A stretch of 22,470 bases of DNA from Firmicutes bacterium UBA5559. GTDB lineage: Bacteria; Bacillota; Clostridia; Peptostreptococcales; Anaerovoracaceae. Under the pieces are notes generated by a model. It did not search any database, was not told the DNA's origin, and was given only the letters and a program-made list of their open reading frames with translations. Location of the stretch: NCBI GenBank assembly GCA_002425705.1, contig DIMT01000039.1, positions 14,407 to 36,876 on the forward strand. The letters run 5' to 3'. The position numbers and the translations under genes are program-made. Below, one piece after another: positions 16,221-22,470 of the stretch. Each line of letters opens with the position of its first letter. Position 1 is the first letter of the stretch.

Positions 16221-17387
16221 TTACTCAAGAACAATACCGGTCTTTTGTCTGAAGTACTCTTTGTCGATCTTCATACCAAGACCTGGAGCTTCACTGCATG
16301 CAACGGTGCCATCAATGATTTCCGGATCATCTAAGGTTAAGTTGTTGATCAGTTCACCCGGCCAGAAGTCTTTATGCAGACATTCGGGATACATGGAGGT
16401 TCTGCTGGCCATTCCAAAGTGACGCATGGCAGCCATGGTGATACCGGTAGCCCAGCCATGGGGCATCAACTGTACGTTATAGTTGTCGCAAAGTTCCTGA
16501 ATCCGCATAATTGCTGTAAGGCCTCCGGCTCGGTTATAATCCAGCTGAATCGCTGAAATGTTGGTATTTTTAACCCATTCCATAATTTCATACTGAGTCG
16601 TCATCATCTCACAGGCACCGATTCTGGTGGAAACCGCATTGGCCAGTTTCTTGTGACCTTCCAGATCATCGTGCTGCAAAGCTGCTTCAGCCAGATAAAT
16701 ATCCGCATCTTCCAGTTTGTTCAATGTCCACCGGGCTGCTTGCCAATCATTCCATCGATACAGAAAGTCAACGATCAGTTTGATGTCATCCCCCAATTGA
16801 GCTCTCAGGGTTTTTAAGAACCGAACCACTTCTTTGTCGTCGTGAAGAGAAATCACTCCTGGAGAAAGGCATACTTTAACTGCCTTGCACTTTCGATCTT
16901 TCGCTTTTGCGGTTAATGGCTCATACATCCTGATATAATCGTCCACTGTTGGATTTTCCATGTCATGGGAAGGATACAGGGTGAAATAAGGGGTTACGGC
17001 TTCTCTTTGTTTCCCGCCTAATAATTTATAGGCAGGCAGATTATGCTGCTTACCAGCAAGATCATAAAGGGCCATATCGATTCCGGACATGGCAAAGATT
17101 CCGATTCCTCTGGAACCCACCCATTTGCTTTTGTCATACATATCATCCCAAATCGCTTTAAACTCAATCGGATCTCTTCCAATGGCAACTTCACAAATGT
17201 TGGTTAATTGAAAGTGTTCGGTTTCCAGCTCGCTATAGGCTTTGATAACGCTGGGAGATCCATCCGCTTCTCCAAGACCGTATACCCCGTTTTCATCCGT
17301 AACCTTTACCACGGTGGTGTTCTCACTCCATCCGGTTGCCGGAACGTCAAGCTTAATAAATTCAATTGTTTTAATATTGTTCCCCAT
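16221..17387 (-). CDS. Enolase-superfamily protein (mandelate racemase/muconate lactonizing type; putative acid dehydratase or epimerase)
   Basis: A 388-residue protein with an N-terminal capping domain (1-125) and a TIM-barrel. Likely magnesium ligands are D207 (IVDFLYRWN), E234 (YLAEAAL) and E260 (IGACEMMTT). An Asp283/His310 dyad (QLDYNRAGG and MPHGWATG) matches the acid/base dyad of the mandelate racemase group. Where most members have KxK, this protein reads K171-V-C173, so the second Lys is replaced. Enzymes of this fold abstract the proton alpha to a carboxylate, then dehydrate or epimerise. The His/Asp dyad with HGW is closest to sugar-acid dehydratases. GAAGGAG precedes the ATG. It sits between the GRE activase and the BCCT gene, so its substrate is probably the imported compound or a product of it. 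Confidence 0.85.
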   Translation of the reverse strand: MGNNIKTIEFIKLDVPATGWSENTTVVKVTDENGVYGLGEADGSPSVIKAYSELETEHFQLTNICEVAIGRDPIEFKAIWDDMYDKSKWVGSRGIGIFAMSGIDMALYDLAGKQHNLPAYKLLGGKQREAVTPYFTLYPSHDMENPTVDDYIRMYEPLTAKAKDRKCKAVKVCLSPGVISLHDDKEVVRFLKTLRAQLGDDIKLIVDFLYRWNDWQAARWTLNKLEDADIYLAEAALQHDDLEGHKKLANAVSTRIGACEMMTTQYEIMEWVKNTNISAIQLDYNRAGGLTAIMRIQELCDNYNVQLMPHGWATGITMAAMRHFGMASRTSMYPECLHKDFWPGELINNLTLDDPEIIDGTVACSEAPGLGMKIDKEYFRQKTGIVLE

Positions 17388-17464
17388 TACTTTGCTCCTT
17401 CTGTTTTATTTGAATGATTGTCTGCTTCTGTAAAAATGGCCGATGATAGGATTGCCTTTCTCAC
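17387..17464 (-). CDS. Possible 25-codon leader peptide upstream of the enolase-superfamily gene
   Basis: A GTG at 17464 opens 25 codons ending in TAA, which shares a base with the next gene's ATG (TAATG). A very strong GGAAGGAGG sits directly at the GTG, unusually close. The peptide starts VRKAILSSAIF and resembles nothing I know. It may be a coupling leader, or the Shine-Dalgarno may have another purpose. Confidence 0.25.
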   Translation of the reverse strand: MRKAILSSAIFTEADNHSNKTEGAK

Positions 17465-17501
17465 CTCCTTCCGATAATTCCGGAATCCGCTATGAATTTC
17501 T

Positions 17502-17519
17502 TGACAACCGGGGTTGTCA
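17502..17519. promoter_or_regulatory. Perfect 8+2+8 palindrome at the activase stop codon
   Basis: TGACAACCGGGGTTGTCA (plus strand) has 8-base arms and a 2-base centre; on the minus strand its first three bases are the activase TGA stop. No T tract follows. It may be an operator for the dehydratase/BCCT half of the cluster or an mRNA processing hairpin. A second palindrome, ATTCCGGAAT, lies at 17477-17486. Confidence 0.55.
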
Positions 17520-18287
17520 TTTTACCTTGAGGCCCCTGCTTAAATAAATCTCTTTTGCCCTTTGTACTTGTTCGGGGCTTGGGGTGGGAGTATCTTTCAG
17601 CGGATACTTTCTGCCCAGCTTTTCATATTTAGCGGTTCCCAGTTTATGAAAGGGAAGGATTTCGACTAATTCAACATTTTGCAAACCGGCAATAAAATCG
17701 GCATGCTTTTCAATCAAATCCTCCCGATCCGTTAACCCGGGTACAAGCACGTATCGTATCCAGACCGGAATACCCTTTTGTGCTAAGTACTCGGCAAAAA
17801 CCAAGGTTGGTTCCAACGGTTTGCCGGTCAGGGATTGATGGATATCCGAGTCAATGCATTTTATATCCAGCAAAACCAAATCGGTCTCTTCAAGGACTGC
17901 CTTGACGCCTTCCGACAAATAGGCGCCAGCGGTGTCAATAGCCGTATGCATGCCGGCTTTGCGGCAGAGTTTCAAGAATTCTCTCAGGAAGGTTGGCTGA
18001 AGCAATGGCTCCCCGCCGGAAACCGTCACCCCTCCGTCCTTATAAAAGTTTTTGTATTTTTTCATCCGGCTAAAGGCTTCTTCCGGCGTTAATTCATAAG
18101 CCGCTCCATCCAGGTTCTGGGTGTCCGGATTATGGCAATAAAGGCATCGGAACTCACAGCCCTGCATGAATAAGACAAACCGGATGCCAGGGCCGTCAAC
18201 CGTTCCAAAACTTTCTATGGAATGGATTTTGCCGATTACTTTTTTGGGGGTCTCTGAGTTTTTCAAAACATACCTACTTTGCTTCAT
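17517..18287 (-). CDS. Glycyl radical enzyme activating enzyme (PFL-activase type, radical SAM)
   Basis: Uses S-adenosylmethionine and a [4Fe-4S] cluster to create the glycyl radical on its partner GRE. The cluster motif is C44-x3-C48-x2-C51 (GCEFRCLYCHNPD). The SAM-binding SGGEP is at 90-94, and IESFGTVDGPGIRF precedes the cluster as in PFL activase. There is no ferredoxin-like insert with extra cysteines, unlike activases of diol dehydratases and choline lyase, so it is of the short PFL type. The start is uncertain: ATG 18287 (used here) overlaps the GRE by 14 bases with a weak ribosome site; TTG 18266 has AAGTAGG in front; ATG 18308 is also open. Family homology starts only at VIGKIHS. It is translationally coupled to the GRE. 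Confidence 0.92.
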   Translation of the reverse strand: MKQSRYVLKNSETPKKVIGKIHSIESFGTVDGPGIRFVLFMQGCEFRCLYCHNPDTQNLDGAAYELTPEEAFSRMKKYKNFYKDGGVTVSGGEPLLQPTFLREFLKLCRKAGMHTAIDTAGAYLSEGVKAVLEETDLVLLDIKCIDSDIHQSLTGKPLEPTLVFAEYLAQKGIPVWIRYVLVPGLTDREDLIEKHADFIAGLQNVELVEILPFHKLGTAKYEKLGRKYPLKDTPTPSPEQVQRAKEIYLSRGLKVK

Positions 18288-20505
18288 TGATGGTTCTTGA
18301 TATAACATCCAGCTGCTGTTCTCTTGTCAGCTTGGTGAAGTTTACAGCGTAGCCCGACACCCGGATGGTAAGCTGGGGATATTTTTCCGGATGTTCCATG
18401 GCATCCTCCAGCAGGGATCGGTCAAATACATTGACATTCAGGTGCTGTCCTCCGTTTGGGGTAAAGTATCCATCCAGCAGCTGCGCAAGGTTGGACTGTC
18501 TTTCCTCCTGGAGTTTTCCCAGCGCCGCCGGGGTTATGGCAAAGGTGTAAGAAATTCCATCCCGGGCGCAGGTATAGGGTATATCCCTTACCGATGCCAG
18601 TGATGCCACGGCACCATTGCAGTCTCTGCCGTTCATCGGGTTCACACCGGGAGAGAAGGGGGTAAATGCCTGCCTCCCACAAGGGGTAGCTCCAGTCATT
18701 TTGCCGTAGACGATATTCGAGGTTATGGTCAGGATGGACATGGTCGGCTTGGAATTCCGATACATTTTATGGGTAGAGATTTCCCGGTAAAAGTCTCTTG
18801 TGAGCTTCACCGCCATTTGATCCGTTTCATCATTGCTGTTCCCAAAGGGGACATAGGTCCCTGTAATTTCGAAATCCGTTGCGATTCCTTCCAGGTTCCG
18901 AATAACCCGCACTTTTGCATTTTTGATTGCCATGAGGGAGTCTACAACGATGGAAAGACCTGCGATTCCAAAAGTCTGATATCGCTTGATGTTCAGATCA
19001 TGAAGCGCCATCTGCAAAGACTCATAGGCATATTTATCATGCATGTAGTGGATAATATTGACCGCCTGCACATAAATGCCTACCAGCCACTTCTGCACGG
19101 CACCGAAACGTTCCATTACTTCGTCATAGTCCAGGTATTCAGAGGTAATCGGTGCAAAGGGCGGTGTAACCTGCTTGCCGGTAATTTCATCCCGTCCCCC
19201 ATTGATGGCGTATAAAAGGGTCTTAGGCAGATTGACTCTGGCGCCAAAATGCTGAGTCGATTTGCCGATTTCCAGTGCTCCGACACAGCCGGATATGGCA
19301 TAATCATCACCAAATTCCGGTCGCATTAAATCATCGTTTTCATACTGAATCGCAGAGGTTTCAACGCTGACTCTGGAGCAGTATTTCTTCCAGTTTTCCG
19401 GCAATCGTTCGGACCATAGTATGGTCAGGTTGGGTTCGGGTCCTACTCCCAAATTGTACAAAGTATGGAGGTACCGATAGGAATTTTTGGTAACCATTAA
19501 CCGTCCATCGACCCCGAATCCACCGATGGATTCGGTAATCCATGTGGGATCGCCGGAAAAAAGTTCATTATAATCCGGGGATCTCAGAAATCTAAAAATC
19601 CGAAGTTTCATAACAAAATGATCGATTAATTCCTGGGCTTCCTCTTCGGTGATACGATTCATTTTTAAATCTCTCTCTATGTATATATCGAGGAACGTTG
19701 ATGTTCTTCCAAGTGAAATCGTCACCCCATCGTGCTGTTTGGCTGCCGCCAGAATGGAGAAGTAGACATATTGAATGGCCTCCTGTGCATTACAGGCTGG
19801 CTTGGATACGTCATACCCATAGGACAGGCACATCTCCCTGAAATCATGCAAGGCTTGAATTTGTTCCGACAGTTCTTCCCTCATCCGGATGGTCTCATCA
19901 GTCATCTCCCCCGGTTCCAGAAGTTTGAATTCACCTTCTTTTTCTGAAAGAATATAATCAAGACCATACAGGGCAATCCGGCGATAATCCCCGATATGCC
20001 TTCCTCTGCCGTAATTATCCGGAAGCCCGGTAATGATGCCGGCATCACAGGCATTTCGAATATCCGGGGTATATACGGAAAGCACACCTTCATTATGGGT
20101 CTTTCGATGATTGGTATAAGTATTTTTAATCCCTTCATCCAAATGATATCCATACTTTTCTAAGGCTTTTTCCAGTTGTGAAATCCCACTTCTTGGAAAT
20201 ATGGCCCTTTTGAGAGGCTTGTCCGTTTGCAGGCCAACAATTTTTTCAAGAGGCTTATCAATATAGCCGGGCAGGTGGGATTTAATCGTTGATGCCATGC
20301 TGGTATCCACATCCAAAACGCCACCCTTATCTGCTTCTTCTTTAATCAATTCGCCAACTTTGTCAGACAGAGTTTTGGTTGCCTCTGTCGCATCAGCCAA
20401 AAAAGACTCATCCCCATAATAGGGCGTGTAATTCTCTTGTATAAAATCTCTCACATTTACTTCAGTCTTCCATAAGCTGCCTTTAAATCCATCCCAACAC
20501 TTCAT
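18274..20505 (-). CDS. PFL-like glycyl radical enzyme lacking the Cys-Cys pair (substrate unknown)
   Basis: A 743-residue protein that aligns over its full length with E. coli pyruvate formate-lyase. VNVRDFIQENYTPYYGDESF, YGRGRHIGDYRR, W322 in DPTWITESIGG, HFGAR (F420, R423) and the glycyl loop RVSGYAV with Gly718 are all PFL-like. The active-site loop is different: PFL has ACCVSPM, here SGCVGAL (405-411), so Cys418 of PFL is Gly406 and only Cys407 (PFL Cys419) remains. It also lacks the Glu of the GCVEP motif of dehydratase GREs. Further changes are VT for AA (261-262), L265 for F, H419 for F, and a 4-residue deletion before GGQ (685-687). The ATG at 20505 has GGAGG 7 bases upstream; an upstream TTG at 20541 is rejected. 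The frame is intact. Acyl transfer as in PFL would need another mechanism, so pyruvate is an unlikely substrate. Confidence 0.9.
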   Translation of the reverse strand: MKCWDGFKGSLWKTEVNVRDFIQENYTPYYGDESFLADATEATKTLSDKVGELIKEEADKGGVLDVDTSMASTIKSHLPGYIDKPLEKIVGLQTDKPLKRAIFPRSGISQLEKALEKYGYHLDEGIKNTYTNHRKTHNEGVLSVYTPDIRNACDAGIITGLPDNYGRGRHIGDYRRIALYGLDYILSEKEGEFKLLEPGEMTDETIRMREELSEQIQALHDFREMCLSYGYDVSKPACNAQEAIQYVYFSILAAAKQHDGVTISLGRTSTFLDIYIERDLKMNRITEEEAQELIDHFVMKLRIFRFLRSPDYNELFSGDPTWITESIGGFGVDGRLMVTKNSYRYLHTLYNLGVGPEPNLTILWSERLPENWKKYCSRVSVETSAIQYENDDLMRPEFGDDYAISGCVGALEIGKSTQHFGARVNLPKTLLYAINGGRDEITGKQVTPPFAPITSEYLDYDEVMERFGAVQKWLVGIYVQAVNIIHYMHDKYAYESLQMALHDLNIKRYQTFGIAGLSIVVDSLMAIKNAKVRVIRNLEGIATDFEITGTYVPFGNSNDETDQMAVKLTRDFYREISTHKMYRNSKPTMSILTITSNIVYGKMTGATPCGRQAFTPFSPGVNPMNGRDCNGAVASLASVRDIPYTCARDGISYTFAITPAALGKLQEERQSNLAQLLDGYFTPNGGQHLNVNVFDRSLLEDAMEHPEKYPQLTIRVSGYAVNFTKLTREQQLDVISRTINEAK

Positions 20506-20550
20506 GCTGTGCCTCCAATCTTTATATTCATGCTTCAGCAAACCTAATTT

Positions 20551-20566
20551 TGAGGATGGTTCCTCA
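20551..20566. promoter_or_regulatory. Inverted repeat at the GRE transcription start (putative operator)
   Basis: TGAGGATGGTTCCTCA: perfect 6-base arms with a 4-base centre, beginning 1 base after the -10 and covering the expected start point. A repressor here would block transcription. It could also form a small 5' hairpin in the mRNA. Confidence 0.5.
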
Positions 20567-20567
20567 T

Positions 20568-20596
20568 GCTATAGTAATTAGCAATTCCTATGCCAA
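20568..20596 (-). promoter_or_regulatory. Sigma-A-type promoter of the GRE operon
   Basis: On the minus strand TTGGCA (20596-20591, 5/6 match), a 17-base spacer and TATAGC (20573-20568, 4/6 match), about 60 bases upstream of the GRE ATG at 20505. It lies in the 3' flank of the group II intron, so the operon does not depend on intron transcription. Confidence 0.65.
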
Positions 20597-20597
20597 C

Positions 20598-20607
20598 TTG
20601 TATACAG
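20598..20607. promoter_or_regulatory. TTGTATACAG site upstream of the -35 (possible GntR/FadR-type operator)
   Basis: TTGTATACAG contains the 8-base palindrome TGTATACA and is one base short of TTGTATACAA, a common operator form of the FadR branch of GntR regulators, which often control sugar-acid and carboxylate pathways. It ends 1 base from the -35. No GntR gene is in the window. Confidence 0.35.
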
Positions 20608-20656
20608 GATGCATTTCCTTCACTTTTCAATCTTTATTGACCGTTGCGGCAAAAAA

Positions 20657-20723
20657 ATCGAGTAGGGGGAAATAAATTCCCCCTCTCACACCACCGGGCA
20701 TGCCGTTCGGCACCAGGCGGTTC
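20657..20723 (-). ncRNA. Group II intron domains V and VI (3' end of intron)
   Basis: Domain V at 20721-20690 (minus) folds as a stem ACCGCC/GGTGGT, a 2-base bulge, and UGCC/GGCA capped by GAAC, with CGC in the catalytic-triad position. Domain VI follows as a GGGGGAAT/ATTCCCCC hairpin with a bulged A at 20663, seven bases from a CGAT 3' end at 20657. The RT stop codon lies right at the start of domain V. Confidence 0.8.
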
Positions 20724-21975
20724 AATTCAAATAGTATTCCACACAACTAATGAGTCCTCGCTTTGCGAGGACTTCTTTTGAAATTTTACGGAGTCCTGTA
20801 GTCTTTGATGCCCCATGATAATGGTCTGCAAACCCGACCGATTGCTTCGCCATCCATTCGGGTGCTCCCACTTTTCGCAGTCCCCAGTATCTCTTTTGGC
20901 TCGTTTTCCACTGCTTCCAAATGACAATTCTCATTCTGGTTCTCAGGTGTCCGTCGATTCGAATGAGATTTTGCTTCATCCTTCCGATTCGGTAGTAGTT
21001 TATCCAGCCTCTGATGACCCAGTTCAATCTCTGGACTCTTTCGTCCATACTGATTGACCAGGAGCGTTTGGTCAGCTTCTTGAGCTTTCGTTCAAAATTC
21101 TTTACCGAATCTTGATGCGGTCTCGCTTCCCATTTGTCCCCCATCTTCACGAATCCAAATCCTAAATACTTCAGATTTCTTGGTTTTGTCACCCTCGTCT
21201 TTTCCATGTTCACTTTTAATCCGAGCTTTCTTTCTATCCACTTCGTTATGGTGTTCATCACCCGGTTGGCCGCGGCACTGCTTCCTACTGCAATTACACA
21301 GTCGTCCGCATATCGGACGAAATTCAGGCCTCTTTCTTCCAGTTCTTTGTCCAACTCGTTTAACATGATGTTGCTGAGGATTGGCGATAGGTTTCCTCCC
21401 TGCGGGGTGCCCACATTGGTCTCTTCATATCTTCCCTTTACCATTACTCCCGCTTTCAGGTATTTACTGATCAGTGATTCCGTGTCAGGGTCTTTAATGA
21501 TTCCTCCTACGAGGGTCATCAGCTTGTCCTGTGGTACATTATCAAAGAACTTCTCTAAATCCATGTCTACTATGTATGTGTATCCGTCATTGAGGTATTC
21601 CAGCAATTTGATGATTGCCTGCTCTGCTCTTCTGCCCGGCCTGAATCCATAGCTGTTGTCATTGAAATGTGGCTCTACGATTGGCGTTATCACCTGCACG
21701 ATTGCCTGTTCTATGATTCTGTCCACTACGCTCGGGATTCCCAGCTTCCGCACTCCTCCGTTCGGCTTTGGTATTTCTACCCGCAGTACCGGTTGTGGCT
21801 TGTACTTCCGCTGCTTAATCCTTTCCTTGATACCCGGCCAGTTTTCTTTAAGATATTCCTGAATTTCATCTACGGAAATCCCGTCTACCCCGCTGGCACC
21901 CTTGTTGGCTTTCACCTTCTTGTAGGCCTGTGCCATGTTTTCCCGGCTGAGTATCTCATCCATTAGCCTGCTCAT
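20722..21975 (-). CDS. ltrA: Group II intron reverse transcriptase/maturase
   Basis: A 417-residue intron-encoded protein. RT blocks run from about 60 to 260: KPQPVLRVEIPKPNGG, LGIPSVVDRIIEQA, SYGFRPGRRAEQA, VDMDLEKFFDNV, GTPQGGNLSPILSNIML and the catalytic YADD at 222-225. The maturase (X) domain includes RGWINYYRIG. There is no HNH endonuclease domain; the protein stops after the thumb/DNA-binding region, as in short class C-like proteins. AAGGAG precedes the ATG. It is intact, so the intron may be mobile. It helps the intron RNA splice and reverse-transcribe into new sites. Confidence 0.95.
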   Translation of the reverse strand: MSRLMDEILSRENMAQAYKKVKANKGASGVDGISVDEIQEYLKENWPGIKERIKQRKYKPQPVLRVEIPKPNGGVRKLGIPSVVDRIIEQAIVQVITPIVEPHFNDNSYGFRPGRRAEQAIIKLLEYLNDGYTYIVDMDLEKFFDNVPQDKLMTLVGGIIKDPDTESLISKYLKAGVMVKGRYEETNVGTPQGGNLSPILSNIMLNELDKELEERGLNFVRYADDCVIAVGSSAAANRVMNTITKWIERKLGLKVNMEKTRVTKPRNLKYLGFGFVKMGDKWEARPHQDSVKNFERKLKKLTKRSWSISMDERVQRLNWVIRGWINYYRIGRMKQNLIRIDGHLRTRMRIVIWKQWKTSQKRYWGLRKVGAPEWMAKQSVGFADHYHGASKTTGLRKISKEVLAKRGLISCVEYYLN

Positions 21976-22470
21976 ACTCGTCTCCTTTTCTTGTTTGCTT
22001 TCGTGTATATCAGCCCTACCTCCTATGAATCTTTCGCTCCGTTACGTCTTTGCTACTCCGATTCTCGTCAGGCCTATACACTCACATTCTTAAGTCCAGT
22101 TGACCTTGAATTGTTCGACCCTTCCTGATTTCTCAGTACTATGGTCTCTGCTGACTTCTCACAGTTCGTTGTTACTACGGATTTTTCCGTCTGTGAGACC
22201 TCACGGGATAAGTCGTCAATCTTTCCTCGTCTACCTGCCTGATTTACCTGCATGGGTTACGATTGCCTTTTGGACTTCACTGCTCTTGGCCAGCTTATCC
22301 GCCATGCAGGCCTTGGTATCAGGTTTCTGTTCGTCAGGCTACGATTTCGCTATTGCTTCTTCTCTCCCACACCTCACGATGTGAAACTTGCAAGTCGCTT
22401 TGGGGTTCGTCGGCAACTACGCCCCTTGTGGACTTTCACCACAGATTGACGGCATGCCCGTCATACCAAA

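Larger units (their letters stand above)
20657..22466 (-). mobile_element. Group II intron with RT/maturase ORF (about 1.8 kb, 5' end uncertain)
   Basis: A self-splicing retroelement on the minus strand. The 3' boundary (20657) is set by domain VI. Upstream of the ORF, 21976-22466 is the non-coding domain I-IV region, including the typical GTGGTGAAAGTCCAC block near 22440. The plus-strand ORFs in it are not genes. The 5' end may be GTATG at 22466-22462, close to the GUGYG consensus; if so the element is nearly fully inside the window at about 1810 bases. The 3' exon starts with six T, consistent with insertion at a terminator as class C introns do. Confidence 0.8.

Noticed and set aside
18274..20505. 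GRE as a pseudogene
   Set aside because: The frame is intact over 743 codons, the glycyl loop and thiyl Cys407 are present, and the coupled activase is intact.
18274..20541. Calling the GRE simply pflB (formate acetyltransferase)
   Set aside because: Overall similarity would support it, but the Cys-Cys pair is absent and nearby pocket residues differ, so a pyruvate-specific name would mislead.
21976..22449. Plus-strand ORFs near the right end
   Set aside because: This is the structured RNA region of the group II intron; the translations have no family features.
1..22470. tRNA, rRNA and CRISPR arrays
   Set aside because: No tRNA-like cloverleaf, conserved rRNA segment or regularly spaced repeats were noticed by eye on either strand.

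Overview
The window looks like a chromosomal segment of an anaerobic, low-to-mid GC member of the Bacillota, most likely class Clostridia. The reasons are strong AGGAGG-type ribosome binding sites, occasional GTG starts, a lipoprotein PstS, a glycyl radical enzyme with its activase, and a group II intron. I cannot name the species.

Layout. Positions 1-2045 (minus strand) hold a DUF4125 protein followed by a long TPR/DUF4037 protein that runs off the left edge. A 30-codon membrane-peptide ORF (2065-2157, minus), with its own promoter and terminator, diverges from a cardiolipin synthase gene (2321-3850, plus). A YeiH/UPF0324 membrane protein (3950-4987, minus) diverges from a LysR regulator (5150-6043, plus), which overlaps a 5-formyltetrahydrofolate cyclo-ligase gene (6036-6665). 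A complete phosphate operon, pstS-pstC-pstA-pstB-phoU-phoP-phoR, runs on the minus strand from 13243 to 6662. It has Pho-box-like repeats upstream, an attenuator-like hairpin after pstS, and a terminator embedded in the end of the facing folate gene.

The most unusual region is 13396-20600 (minus): promoter with putative operators, a glycyl radical enzyme (GRE), its radical-SAM activase, an enolase-superfamily dehydratase or epimerase, a CaiT-like BCCT transporter, a small VOC-fold protein, a nitroreductase-family protein, and a terminator. The GRE is a close relative of pyruvate formate-lyase (PFL) over its whole length, but the Cys-Cys active-site pair is replaced by Gly-Cys and nearby pocket residues also differ. 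It is therefore unlikely to be a normal PFL. The enolase-superfamily protein has its three metal ligands and an Asp/His dyad but lacks the second lysine of the usual KxK motif. Together with a transporter of the betaine/carnitine/choline class, this suggests an anaerobic route for a zwitterionic or quaternary-ammonium carboxylate. The substrate cannot be deduced from sequence alone.

The right end (20657 to about 22466, minus) is a group II intron with a reverse transcriptase/maturase ORF and recognisable domains V and VI. It sits about 60 bases upstream of the GRE promoter. No tRNA, rRNA or CRISPR array was seen.
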